Assembly (NCBI GenBank): GCA_030152565.1
Contig: JASLJE010000004.1
Location: forward strand, 77,038 to 141,037
DNA length: 64,000 nt
Reading direction: 5' to 3'
Source: Peptoniphilaceae bacterium
GTDB taxonomy: Bacteria; Bacillota; Clostridia; Tissierellales; Peptoniphilaceae
The position numbers and the translations under genes were made by a program. Below, one piece after another: positions 9,325 through 18,075 of this stretch (position 1 is its first letter; the number at the start of each line of letters is the position of its first letter). The notes under the pieces were generated by a model. That model was not told the DNA's origin. It saw only the letters and a list, made by a program, of their open reading frames with translations, and did not search any database.

Positions 9325-9531
9325 TGAATATTAAGGCTATGATTAGAAGTAGTAGGTAGTTGAAGCTTATAGAGAGTTTGTGGTTGGTGGAAACAAACAG
9401 TGGAGGCTAGTGAACTTGTCTATGAGCTATACGGCAACTTACCGTTATAAGTTGAGAGGATACACCTTAGGTGTATCAATAAGAGTGGTAACGCGGACCT
9501 TTCGTCTCTTAGGAGATGGGGGTCTTTTTTT
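9325..9531 (+). promoter_or_regulatory. T-box riboswitch (tRNA-Leu), leuS leader
   Basis: Tandem T-box elements are visible in order: stem I with the AGAGAG bulge and a distal GTTTGT/ACAAAC helix capped by GGTTGGTGG (9376-9398); specifier region GTGAA-CTT-GTC, giving Leu codon CUU at 9415-9417; a stem II pseudoknot (9431-9434 with 9442-9445, and 9435-9440 with 9449-9454); stem III (9459-9466 with 9470-9477); and the T-box GTGGTAACGCG at about 9484-9494 whose UGGU can pair with an uncharged tRNA ending ACCA. An intrinsic terminator follows. Uncharged tRNA-Leu should stabilise the antiterminator and switch on leuS. Confidence 0.93.
9496..9531 (+). terminator. T-box-controlled terminator
   Basis: Stem formed by 9496-9508 and 9513-9524 with G-U pairs and one bulge, TTAG-type loop and a seven-U tail. 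It is mutually exclusive with the antiterminator that uses the T-box sequence just upstream. Confidence 0.88.
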
Positions 9532-9563
9532 ATTTAGATTTTATATTGATAAAGGAGACTAGA

Positions 9564-11981
9564 ATGAATAAGTATAATCCAAACGCCATAGAAAAAAAAT
9601 GGCAAAAAATTTGGGACGAAGAAAAAACTTACAAGACAGAATTAGATAAAAGTAAGGAGAAATTCTATGCCCTAATAGAGTTTCCCTATCCGTCAGGCCA
9701 AGGTCTACACGTGGGACATCCTAGACCCTATACAGCCCTAGACTTGGTATCAAGAAAGAGAAGACTTGAAGGATATAATGTTTTATTCCCTATGGGATTT
9801 GACGCCTTTGGTCTACCTACAGAAAACTATGCTATACAAAATAAGGTTCATCCAAGGGAAGTAACGGAAAAGAATATAGCTAACTTTACCAGACAGTTAA
9901 AATCCATAGGATTTTCTTTTGACTGGGACAGAATGATAGATACTACAGATCCAGATTACTATAAGTGGTCCCAATGGATTTTCGTACAAATGTTTAAAAA
10001 TGGTTTAGCCTATAAGAAGGAATTTCCTATTAACTGGTGTCCTTCCTGTAAGGTTGGTTTAGCCAATGAAGAGGTTGTAAACGGGGGATGTGAAAGATGT
10101 GGAACCCAAGTAGAACACAAGGTTAAAAACCAATGGATGTTAAAAATAACAGAATATGCTGACAGGTTGATAGATGACCTTGATGAAGTGGACTATATGG
10201 AAAGCATTAAGTCCCAACAAAAAAACTGGATAGGTAGATCCTATGGTATGGAAGTTGATTTTCCTATCAAGGACTCAGAAGATGAGTTAAAGGTATTTAC
10301 AACTAGACCAGATACTATCTATGGCTCAACCTACATGGTTATAGCAGCTGAACACAGCATAATAGATAAGTATAAGGACAGGATTAAAAACTTAGATGAA
10401 ATCCTAGACTATAGACATGAAGCTCAAAAGAAATCAGAATTTGAAAGAGCTCAAATCAATAAGGATAAGACTGGTGTAATGATAGATGGCCTAGTGGCAA
10501 TAAATCCTATTACAAAACAAGAAATACCTATTTGGGTTTCAGACTATGTTCTTATAACCTATGGAACAGGAGCCATCATGGCAGTTCCAGCCCATGATCA
10601 AAGAGACTATGAGTTTGCTAAGAAATTTGATATGCCAATTATTCCTGTTGTAGATGGTGGAAACATTGAAGAAGAAGCCTATACAGATACAGATGAAGGA
10701 AAAATGATTAACTCACCTTTAATAGATGGTATGGAAGTAGCAGATGCTAAGAAGAAAATAATGGCCTATATGGAAGAAGAAGGCCTGGGTGTAGCCAAGA
10801 CCAACTTTAAGTTAAGAGACTGGGTATTCTCCAGACAAAGATATTGGGGAGAACCAATACCTATGATTTACTGTGAAGAACACGGCTGGCAACCAGTTCC
10901 TGAAAAAGACCTTCCAGTAAGACTTCCAGATGTGGAAAACTATGAACCAGGTGATGATGGAGAAAGTCCATTGGCCAGCATAGATTCCTTTGTTAACACT
11001 ACTTGTCCAGTATGTGGAGGACCAGCTAAGAGAGAAACCGACACCATGCCACAATGGGCAGGATCATCTTGGTATTACCTAAGATATATGGATCCTAATA
11101 ATAAGGACTTTTTAGTAGGCAAGGAAGCTGTTGACTACTTTGGACCAGTTGACTGGTACAATGGGGGAAATGAACATACAACCCTTCACTTATTGTATTC
11201 AAGATTCTGGCATAAATTCTTATATGATATAGGAGTCGTACCTACCAAGGAACCTTACATGAAGAGAACATCCCACGGTATGATCTTGGGAGAAAATGGG
11301 GAAAAAATGTCCAAGTCCAGGGGTAACGTAGTTAACCCAGATGAGGTAATAAAGGACTTTGGTGCAGACACCCTAAGAACCTATGAAATGTTTATATCAG
11401 ACTTTGAAAAGTCAGTTCCATGGAGTACTGATGGAGTAAGAGGAGTAAGAAAGTACTTGGAAAGAGTATGGAACCTACAAGAAATCCTAGTTGAAGGAGA
11501 TAGTTACTCTGAAGACATGGAAGTTTTAATAAATCAAACTATTAAAAAAGTTTCAGAAGACTATGAAAACTTAAAATACAATACAGCCATAGCCCAACTT
11601 ATGACCCTATTAAATGCTTTTAGGGACAAGGGAGCTATAAATGCCAAGGAAATGGAAACCTATTTAATCTTGTTAAACCCAGCAGCACCTCACTTGACTG
11701 AAGAAATGTGGGAGCTTTTAGGTCATGACAAGCAAATAGCCAACCAAGTAATCTGGCCATCCTATGACCCAGACAAGTTGGTAGAAAATACCATAGAAAT
11801 TCCAGTTCAAATAAATGGTAAGGTAAAGGCTAGAATTAAAATAGAATTGGATGCAGCCAAGGACCAAGTATTGGAAAAAGCCAAGGCTGACCAAGCTATA
11901 AAAGAAGAATTGGAAGGAAAGACCATAAGAAAAGAAATTTATGTACCAAACAAGATAGTTAACCTAGTAATTGGTGGCTAA
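9564..11981 (+). CDS. leuS: Leucyl-tRNA synthetase
   Basis: Class I synthetase charging tRNA-Leu. The ATG at 9564 follows AAAGGAGA and gives the standard N-terminus MNKYNPNAIEKKW; an in-frame upstream ATG at 9516 lies inside the leader terminator and is rejected. HVGH (HIGH motif) is at residues 49-52, a zinc-binding CPSC...CERC segment near 158-179, the CP1 editing domain in the middle (TTRPDT near residue 249, with the AVPAHDQRD region near 340), a second Cys cluster in CPVCGG near 480, and KMSKS near 580. The product is 805 residues, normal for bacterial LeuRS. Expression is governed by the T-box leader with a CUU specifier. The murT start follows at once. Confidence 0.97.
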   Translation: MNKYNPNAIEKKWQKIWDEEKTYKTELDKSKEKFYALIEFPYPSGQGLHVGHPRPYTALDLVSRKRRLEGYNVLFPMGFDAFGLPTENYAIQNKVHPREVTEKNIANFTRQLKSIGFSFDWDRMIDTTDPDYYKWSQWIFVQMFKNGLAYKKEFPINWCPSCKVGLANEEVVNGGCERCGTQVEHKVKNQWMLKITEYADRLIDDLDEVDYMESIKSQQKNWIGRSYGMEVDFPIKDSEDELKVFTTRPDTIYGSTYMVIAAEHSIIDKYKDRIKNLDEILDYRHEAQKKSEFERAQINKDKTGVMIDGLVAINPITKQEIPIWVSDYVLITYGTGAIMAVPAHDQRDYEFAKKFDMPIIPVVDGGNIEEEAYTDTDEGKMINSPLIDGMEVADAKKKIMAYMEEEGLGVAKTNFKLRDWVFSRQRYWGEPIPMIYCEEHGWQPVPEKDLPVRLPDVENYEPGDDGESPLASIDSFVNTTCPVCGGPAKRETDTMPQWAGSSWYYLRYMDPNNKDFLVGKEAVDYFGPVDWYNGGNEHTTLHLLYSRFWHKFLYDIGVVPTKEPYMKRTSHGMILGENGEKMSKSRGNVVNPDEVIKDFGADTLRTYEMFISDFEKSVPWSTDGVRGVRKYLERVWNLQEILVEGDSYSEDMEVLINQTIKKVSEDYENLKYNTAIAQLMTLLNAFRDKGAINAKEMETYLILLNPAAPHLTEEMWELLGHDKQIANQVIWPSYDPDKLVENTIEIPVQINGKVKARIKIELDAAKDQVLEKAKADQAIKEELEGKTIRKEIYVPNKIVNLVIGG

Positions 11982-11982
11982 G

Positions 11983-13254
11983 ATGACAGGGCTATTAATA
12001 CTTATAGGTAAATTCCTAGGATTTCTAGGAAGGATTTTTGGCAGGGGTAGTGCCCTGCCAGGTAAAATCCTCTTGGATTTGGACAAGAACATGCTAAAGA
12101 GATTCACCTATCCTGATCAAATAATATTTATTACTGGGACCAATGGCAAGACCAGTCTTACCAGCTATATATCAGAGGCCCTGGAAAAGTCAGGTAAGAA
12201 AGTGGTGACCAACCACACAGGTGCCAATATTGAAAGAGGGATTGTAACAAGTCTTGTTAATGCCTCTTCCTTAGGTGGAGATTTGGACTGTGACTATCTA
12301 GTCTTGGAAGTGGATGAAGGAAACTTCAAACCTATATCCAAGAAGATTAAACCAGATTATTTTTTAATCAATAATTTATTTAAAGACCAGGTGGATAGGT
12401 TTGAAAGTCCTCTTGCCCTAGCCAAGAGACTTTTAGAGGATATTGATTCTTCAACCATCCTGGTTTTAAATGGAAATGATCCTCTTGTCCACTATATAGG
12501 GGATTCTGTGGAAAATGATAAAATCTATTTTGGTTTGGAAGAAAAAAGAGAAGACCCAAGCTTTGATGAAGCCTGTCCCAAGTGTGGAGCTGGCCTAGTA
12601 TATGACAAGAGGCTTTATGACCATATGGGTTCCTACACTTGTAGCTGTGGTTTTAAGACTCCCCAGCTGGACTATTATCCTACTTCTATTGATGAGTTGG
12701 AAGGGACCTTGGTCTATGATGGCCATAGGTTTACAAACTCCAATAAGACCATCTATGCCCTAGCTAATACCATGGCTGCCATCAGCCTTTTGGATAAATT
12801 GGGTGTGGACTATGAAGAGATGGACAAGGTATTTGGATCCAAGCTGGAAAGAGTGGGTAGGATGGAGAAGGTGGAATTTAATGGCCAGGAAAGCTTTTTA
12901 AACCTGGTAAAAAATCCTTCAGGAACCAACCTGACCATAGACATTTTAAGCAGAGAAGAGGAGGCTTTTAATCTATTTATATCCATGAATAATTATTTGG
13001 GAGATGGGGTAGATCCTTCCTGGATAAGGGAAATAGAATTTGAAAAGCTAAATGACAAAAACATAGAAAACATCTATATATCAGGGACCGTAGCAGGTCT
13101 AGTTAAGGAAGTTATAGAGGAAAAAACCAGTTTTAAACCCTTGGTTGAAAAGGACAATAGTAAGATAGTAGGCCTTCTAAAAGAAGAGGGGCTAAAGACT
13201 TATTTCTTGGCCAACTATACTGCCTTAAATGATGTTAGAAATCTAATAATTTAA
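11983..13254 (+). CDS. murT: Lipid II isoglutaminyl synthase, MurT subunit
   Basis: Mur-ligase-like catalytic subunit that, with glutaminase GatD, amidates the D-Glu of lipid II. The central ATP loop GTNGKTS is near residue 51. A family-specific zinc ribbon (CPKCG...CSCG) spans about residues 199-222, and the C-terminal DUF1727-type domain follows. I start at ATG 11983, one base after the leuS stop, with GGTGG five bases upstream; an in-frame TTG at 11971 would overlap leuS. The usual partner gene gatD is not adjacent: leuS precedes and a terminator plus sfsA follow. Either gatD is elsewhere or another amidotransferase serves. Length is 423 residues, normal. Confidence 0.9.
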   Translation: MTGLLILIGKFLGFLGRIFGRGSALPGKILLDLDKNMLKRFTYPDQIIFITGTNGKTSLTSYISEALEKSGKKVVTNHTGANIERGIVTSLVNASSLGGDLDCDYLVLEVDEGNFKPISKKIKPDYFLINNLFKDQVDRFESPLALAKRLLEDIDSSTILVLNGNDPLVHYIGDSVENDKIYFGLEEKREDPSFDEACPKCGAGLVYDKRLYDHMGSYTCSCGFKTPQLDYYPTSIDELEGTLVYDGHRFTNSNKTIYALANTMAAISLLDKLGVDYEEMDKVFGSKLERVGRMEKVEFNGQESFLNLVKNPSGTNLTIDILSREEEAFNLFISMNNYLGDGVDPSWIREIEFEKLNDKNIENIYISGTVAGLVKEVIEEKTSFKPLVEKDNSKIVGLLKEEGLKTYFLANYTALNDVRNLII

Positions 13255-13283
13255 CCTTTATGATTTTTCATAAAGGTTTTTTT
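13253..13283 (+). terminator. Intrinsic terminator after murT
   Basis: Perfect 11-bp stem (13253-13263 with 13268-13278), TTTT loop, seven-U tail. The stem begins within the murT stop codon; the sfsA ribosome binding site AGGAGG follows immediately. Confidence 0.92.
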
Positions 13284-13293
13284 AGGAGGATAT

Positions 13294-13968
13294 ATGAAAT
13301 ACAGTAAGGTTTTACAGGCCACTTTTATATCCAGGCCCAATAGGTTTATCGCTCTGGTAGACCTGGATGGACAGCTGGTTAAGGCCCATGTAAAAAACAC
13401 AGGTAGGCTGGGAGAACTTTTAATAGAAGGAGCTCAGGTTATCCTGGAAGACTTTAGCCACAGGGAGGATAGAAAGACCAAGTACTCCCTAATAGCTGTT
13501 TATAAGAAGGATGTCTTGGTAAATATTGACTCTCAAATTCCCAACTATGTGGTTGAAGAGTATATGAGATCACAGGGAGACTATGACCTGATAAAAAGAG
13601 AAAAGACCTATGGCAACTCCCGCTTTGATATTTACTATGAAAGGGCTGGGAAAAAAGGTTTTATCGAGGTCAAGGGTGTAAGCCTGGAAGAAGATGGCCT
13701 AGGACTCTTTCCAGACGCTCCAACTACAAGGGGGAGTAAACATATAGGCGAGATGGTTAAGGCTCTTAAAGAGGGCTATGAGGCCTATATAGTCTTTTTA
13801 GTCCAGTTGAAGGGGGTCGAAAAGTTTAGGGTTAATAGAAAGAGGGATGAAGACTTCTATCAAAACCTAAAAATGGCCCAGGAGGCTGGTCTTAAGATTA
13901 GAGTTTTTGACAGCCTGGTAAGTGAAGATGAAATAGTCTTGGATAAACCAATAGAATATGAAATATAA
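13294..13968 (+). CDS. sfsA: SfsA family DNA/RNA nuclease
   Basis: SfsA family protein, originally named as a sugar fermentation stimulation protein; it has an OB-like N-terminal domain and a PD-(D/E)xK-like nuclease domain. Candidate catalytic residues are D112 (in RFDIYYE), E125 and K127 (in IEVKGV), followed by the conserved LFPDAPTTRGSKHI block at about 138-151. The 224-residue length is typical. An AGGAGG ribosome binding site lies just after the murT terminator. The gene is convergent with a YitT gene and both end in a shared bidirectional terminator. The physiological substrate is not established from sequence. Confidence 0.93.
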   Translation: MKYSKVLQATFISRPNRFIALVDLDGQLVKAHVKNTGRLGELLIEGAQVILEDFSHREDRKTKYSLIAVYKKDVLVNIDSQIPNYVVEEYMRSQGDYDLIKREKTYGNSRFDIYYERAGKKGFIEVKGVSLEEDGLGLFPDAPTTRGSKHIGEMVKALKEGYEAYIVFLVQLKGVEKFRVNRKRDEDFYQNLKMAQEAGLKIRVFDSLVSEDEIVLDKPIEYEI

Positions 13969-13992
13969 AAAAGACTCCAATGGAGTCTTTTA
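13967..13992. terminator. Bidirectional terminator between sfsA and yitT
   Basis: Ten-bp stem (13969-13978 with 13982-13991), AAT loop, A-tract before and U-tract after, so it can work on both strands. The reversed YitT gene stop codon lies inside it. Confidence 0.85.
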
Positions 13993-14889
13993 AAAATGGT
14001 TGAAATAAAATCCCTTACCTATAATTTGACTGGTATTTAAGATGGTAATAAAGGCTTGAGGGTCTTCTTGTATTATAAAGTCCCTAAGAAGGACTGCCTC
14101 GTAGTTGCTAACAACTACCTTGATTACTGTTCTCTTATTTTGGCTATAAAGGCCTTCCACCTGGAATTTTGATCCTCCCCTGTGAAGGTTGACTATTATG
14201 TAGTCAATAATATTGTCAGGCTTTTCAGTAATTATGGTAAAGTACTTAACCCTATTAATGTTTTGTATGGTCACATCTACTAAAAGAGACTTACTAAAAA
14301 GACCTAAAATAGAAAGCAGGGCTGTTTGAGTATCAAAAATAGCAAATGTCATCATGGTTATAATAATATCTGTGGCAAATAGGGCCTTACCTATATCGAA
14401 ATGGGTAAATTTCTTAAAAATCATGGCCAAGATATCTGTTCCACCTGAGGATGCCTTGATGTTAAAGAGTAGGGCTGCTCCAATTCCTGGCAAAACTACT
14501 GCATAGATTAGCTCCAACATGGGTAGGCTAGTCAAGGGGCCATCTAGGGGGATAAAGTATTCATAAATTTTTATCAAAAAGGATAAAAGCAGGGAGGCAT
14601 AGGCGGTTTTAAAGCCAAAGTCCCTTCCGAATACAGCAAAGCCTAAAAGTAATAAGGCTATGTTTAGAATCAATACGACAGTTCCAGGCGATAGACTATC
14701 GGATACTGCACCGATAATAATTGAAATCCCACTAACGCCTCCAAAGGCAAAATGATTAGGGAATTTAAAAAAATAAACGCCGATAGAAATAAGAATAATT
14801 GCAATGTTGAGTAAAAAATACTCTTTGGTCTTGGTCATAGGCTTGTGTTCCTTGCCTATGTCAGGCCTTAACTTAATGTTTTTAATCAT
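13990..14889 (-). CDS. YitT family membrane protein (DUF161 + DUF2179), copy 1
   Basis: Polytopic membrane protein of unknown transport role. The first two thirds hold five or so hydrophobic segments, including the family motif FGGVSGISIIIG and the SSGGTDILA segment. The C-terminal DUF2179 domain (about the last 90 residues) is probably cytoplasmic and ends in the GKGFYFNHF tail. The start at 14889 is chosen because AGGAGAGGAC directly precedes that ATG; a longer form starting at 14937 lacks a ribosome binding site and would overlap the promoter. A second YitT paralogue lies at 22648-23502. The gene stands alone, divergent from rrf2. Confidence 0.88.
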   Translation of the reverse strand: MIKNIKLRPDIGKEHKPMTKTKEYFLLNIAIILISIGVYFFKFPNHFAFGGVSGISIIIGAVSDSLSPGTVVLILNIALLLLGFAVFGRDFGFKTAYASLLLSFLIKIYEYFIPLDGPLTSLPMLELIYAVVLPGIGAALLFNIKASSGGTDILAMIFKKFTHFDIGKALFATDIIITMMTFAIFDTQTALLSILGLFSKSLLVDVTIQNINRVKYFTIITEKPDNIIDYIIVNLHRGGSKFQVEGLYSQNKRTVIKVVVSNYEAVLLRDFIIQEDPQAFITILNTSQIIGKGFYFNHF

Positions 14890-14918
14890 GTCCTCTCCTA
14901 AATTTGATATAATATGTG

Positions 14919-14947
14919 ATTTTATCACTATGTTCATATATAATCAA
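14919..14947 (-). promoter_or_regulatory. Promoter of YitT copy 1, with an overlapping palindrome
   Basis: Read on the minus strand: TTGATT (14947-14942), 17-bp spacer, TAAAAT (14924-14919) with a TGA extension. A palindrome GTGAT-TTT-ATCAC (14916-14928) covers the -10, a plausible operator position. No regulator can be assigned. Confidence 0.6.
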
Positions 14948-15011
14948 TATACTGCTTTACTTAATTTACAATATTTATTAAGATATAAATAGAATTTAGA
15001 AGGGGTATGAG

Positions 15012-15401
15012 ATGAGATTAACAACTAGAAGTAAGTATGGACTAAGAGCGGCATATTTTCTGGCCGAGCACTATGAAGAGGGTCCAATTTCCTTAAGCTA
15101 TATGGTTGATAAGCTATATTTAAGTGATACATATTTAGAGCAATTACTTAGAAGACTAAAGAAGGACGAGTTAGTCAAAAGCTTTAGGGGCAAAAATGGG
15201 GGCTACCAATTGAATAGGGCACCTGACCAGATAACCATAGGAGAAGTTTTAAGGAGTTTAGAGGGAAGTATTTCCTCATCAGACTGTGTAGAATCTTTTA
15301 AATGTAGGCAGTATGACTGCAAGACTAGGAATATATTTGTTGAAATAGATGAGGCTGTAAACAGCGTAGTAGACAATAAAACATTGAAAGATATGATATA
15401 A
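15012..15401 (+). CDS. Rrf2 family transcriptional regulator (IscR-like)
   Basis: Winged-helix regulator likely to bind an Fe-S cluster. The N-terminal helix-turn-helix begins MRLTTRSKYGLRA and the wing contains FRGKNGGYQLNR (58-69). Three cysteines, C92, C98 and C103, occupy the positions of the [2Fe-2S] ligands of E. coli IscR. The 129-residue length is typical. In many clostridia this gene heads an iscS-iscU-mnmA-alaS run; here alaS follows directly and no cysteine desulfurase or scaffold gene is present in the window. It is divergent from the YitT gene. Whether it controls alaS or a distant isc locus is unknown. Confidence 0.9.
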   Translation: MRLTTRSKYGLRAAYFLAEHYEEGPISLSYMVDKLYLSDTYLEQLLRRLKKDELVKSFRGKNGGYQLNRAPDQITIGEVLRSLEGSISSSDCVESFKCRQYDCKTRNIFVEIDEAVNSVVDNKTLKDMI

Positions 15402-15433
15402 TACTATAGATTATTTGCGTAATATGATATAAT
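15394..15433 (+). promoter_or_regulatory. Two extended -10 elements upstream of alaS
   Basis: ATATGATATAAT occurs twice, with TGATATAAT at 15394-15402 (overlapping the rrf2 stop) and 15425-15433. Neither has a good -35 at 17 bp, so they are proposed as extended -10 promoters. The downstream one is very close to the alaS ribosome binding site at 15447. Confidence 0.45.
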
Positions 15434-15459
15434 TATTAATATTATTAAGGAGATATATT

Positions 15460-18066
15460 GTGGGAAAAACAGGATTAAACGAAATTAGAAAAGAGTATTT
15501 AGATTTTTTTGAAAGTAAAGATCATATTAGATTAAAGAGCTATTCTCTTATACCTGAAAAGGATAAGAGTTTATTATTAATAAATGCTGGGATGGCTCCA
15601 CTTAAGGATTATTTCATAGGCAACAAGAAAATGTCCAAGGATAGGGCCACATCTAGCCAAAGATGTTTGCGTACTGCAGATATTGACAATGTGGGTAAAA
15701 CTCACAGACATGCCACATTTTTTGAAATGTTGGGTAATTTCTCCTTTGGAGATTATTTTAAAAGAGAAGCAATAAATTGGGCTTGGGAGTTTTTAACTGA
15801 AAAAATGGGTATAGATAAGGATAGATTATTTGTAACTGTTTATAAGGAAGATGACGAAGCCTATAATATTTGGAAGGACGAAATAGGACTTTCAGAAGAT
15901 AAGATTTTAAGATTGGGTAAGGAAGACAACTTCTGGGAATTAGAAGAAGGACCTTGCGGTCCATGTTCTGAAATCCATTATGACAGGGGAGATAAGTACC
16001 TGGATGAAGACGATAGGTACATGGAAATATGGAACCTGGTATTTACTCAATTTAACAAGGACAAGGAAGGTAACTACCATCCATTGGCTCACCCAAATAT
16101 AGATACGGGTATGGGCTTGGAAAGAATTGCCCTTGTAATGGAAGATGCTCAAAACATCTTTGAACTTGAAGCTTTCAAGCCTATTATGGAAAAGGTTGAA
16201 GAAATTTCTGGACATAAGTATGGTGAAAGTGATAGAGTGGATGAATCCATAAGAGTAATCATGGACCATGCCAAGGCTATGACCTTTTTAGTATACGATG
16301 GGGTTATACCATCAAATGAAGGCAGGGGCTATGTTTTAAGAAGACTTATTAGAAGGGCTTACAGACACGGTAAGTTACTGGGTATAGACAGGGCCTTTCT
16401 TACAGATATAATTGATGTGGTAATGGATGTTTATAGGCCTGAATACCCTGAATTGGAAGAATCCAAGGATAGGATATTTAAGATTGTTAGACAGGAAGAA
16501 GCAAAATTCCAAGAGACAATTGACCAAGGACTTAACATTTTATCAAGCTTTATCAGCAAGCTAAAAGACGCTGAAAAGAAAGTATTATCAGGTGAAAAGG
16601 CATTTAAGCTTTACGATACCTATGGTTTTCCTTTGGACTTGACCAAGGAAATCTTAAAGGAAGAAAGTTTGGATGTTGACGAAGAAGAATTTAATGAAAA
16701 CATGATAGAGCAAAAGAATAAATCCAGACAGGCCCGTCACGTTGACAGTGGCTGGGATGAGGAAATATCCTTAGACCTATCAGACTTAAAAGAGACAGAA
16801 TTTGTCGGATACGACCATGTTGTATCTGAAAGTAAGATAGTAAAAATCTTTAAATCTAATGAGTCAGTAGACGAAATTAGAAAAGATGACAAGGCAATAG
16901 TAATATTGGATAAAACTCCATTTTATGCTGAATCAGGTGGCCAAATAGGCGATACTGGCTTCATAAGCGGAGATAATTATAAATTAAAGGTAATTGACAC
17001 TCAAAAGACTCCAGATCAAGTTTTCTATCATATAGTAGAAGTACTAGAGGGAAGCCTTAAGGTAGATGAGGATGCCCTGGCAGAAATTGATTATGTGAGA
17101 AGAAAAAATATTATTAAAAACCACTCAGCAACTCACGTTTTACACAAGGCCTTAAAACTTGTCTTGGGAGACCATATAAATCAAGCTGGTTCCTTGGTGA
17201 CAGACGAGAGATTGAGATTTGACTTTACCCACTTTGAAGCTATCAGTAATGAAGACTTAAGAAGGATTGAAGAGATAGCTAATAGGGAGATTTTCCTAGG
17301 ATCAGATGTGGATGTCCTATATATGAGCTTAAAAGAGTCACAAGACTTTGGAGCTATAGGCCTGTTTGAAGACAAGTATCAAGATGAGGTTAGGGTTGTT
17401 AAGATGGGTGATTTTTCTACTGAATTATGTGGTGGTTGTCACGTGGACAATACCTCTGATATTCAAATGTTAAAGATAGTTTCAGAATCAGGTATAGCAG
17501 CTGGAGTAAGAAGAATAGAGGCTATAACAGGAAACAATGTTTACAAATACTTGAATAGTTTAGAAGAAGAAAAGACATCACTAGCAGGCCAATTAAGAGT
17601 TAAGGCAGATAATATTACTCATAAAATTGAAGATTTGCTAAATGAAAATAAGGATCTTAATAACGAAATTAAATCATTAAACTCTATCAAGGAAAATATT
17701 TTAATTGATGAATTAGAAAAAGACATGGTAGAAGTTAATGACATTAAACTTTTAGTTAATAAATTTGAAGATATGGACATGGATCAAATGAGAAGTATCA
17801 GCGATAAGATGAAGAACAAGTATGATGACTTGGTTATTGTATTTGCATCTATCAATGACGGTAGGGTAGTATTCCTATCATCAATAGCAAAGGAATTAAC
17901 AAAAAGAGGATTAAATGCTGGACAAATAGTTAGATATGTAGCTCAACTTACTGGTGGAAATGGCGGTGGAAGACCGGACTTTGCATCAGCAGGTGGTAAG
18001 GATATAGACAAGGTTGATATGGCCTTGGAAAAAGTTAGAGACTTTATCGAAGAAAACCTAAAATAG
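15460..18066 (+). CDS. alaS: Alanyl-tRNA synthetase
   Basis: Class II synthetase charging tRNA-Ala and editing Ser/Gly-tRNA-Ala. The start is GTG at 15460, seven bases after AAGGAG, giving the family N-terminus with GLNEIRKEYLDFFES. The catalytic core is N-terminal; the editing domain has HSATH (H555, H559) and CGGCH (657-661), the zinc-binding set. The C-Ala domain carries a Gly-rich block near residue 826. Its 868 residues match the family. It leads a conserved Bacillota run, alaS-ireB-ruvX-DUF1292. There is no T-box in front. Confidence 0.97.
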   Translation: MGKTGLNEIRKEYLDFFESKDHIRLKSYSLIPEKDKSLLLINAGMAPLKDYFIGNKKMSKDRATSSQRCLRTADIDNVGKTHRHATFFEMLGNFSFGDYFKREAINWAWEFLTEKMGIDKDRLFVTVYKEDDEAYNIWKDEIGLSEDKILRLGKEDNFWELEEGPCGPCSEIHYDRGDKYLDEDDRYMEIWNLVFTQFNKDKEGNYHPLAHPNIDTGMGLERIALVMEDAQNIFELEAFKPIMEKVEEISGHKYGESDRVDESIRVIMDHAKAMTFLVYDGVIPSNEGRGYVLRRLIRRAYRHGKLLGIDRAFLTDIIDVVMDVYRPEYPELEESKDRIFKIVRQEEAKFQETIDQGLNILSSFISKLKDAEKKVLSGEKAFKLYDTYGFPLDLTKEILKEESLDVDEEEFNENMIEQKNKSRQARHVDSGWDEEISLDLSDLKETEFVGYDHVVSESKIVKIFKSNESVDEIRKDDKAIVILDKTPFYAESGGQIGDTGFISGDNYKLKVIDTQKTPDQVFYHIVEVLEGSLKVDEDALAEIDYVRRKNIIKNHSATHVLHKALKLVLGDHINQAGSLVTDERLRFDFTHFEAISNEDLRRIEEIANREIFLGSDVDVLYMSLKESQDFGAIGLFEDKYQDEVRVVKMGDFSTELCGGCHVDNTSDIQMLKIVSESGIAAGVRRIEAITGNNVYKYLNSLEEEKTSLAGQLRVKADNITHKIEDLLNENKDLNNEIKSLNSIKENILIDELEKDMVEVNDIKLLVNKFEDMDMDQMRSISDKMKNKYDDLVIVFASINDGRVVFLSSIAKELTKRGLNAGQIVRYVAQLTGGNGGGRPDFASAGGKDIDKVDMALEKVRDFIEENLK

Positions 18067-18075
18067 GAGGTTATT

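Noticed and set aside
9380..9562. 60-residue + strand reading frame before leuS
   Set aside because: It lies wholly within the T-box leader and its terminator, has no ribosome binding site, and the RNA structure explains the sequence.
14905..14913. TGATATAAT on the + strand as the rrf2 promoter
   Set aside because: It would give a leader of about 90 nt and has no -35. A weak TTAATT/TATAAA pair at 14961-14989 is closer; I could not choose between them, so no rrf2 promoter is called.
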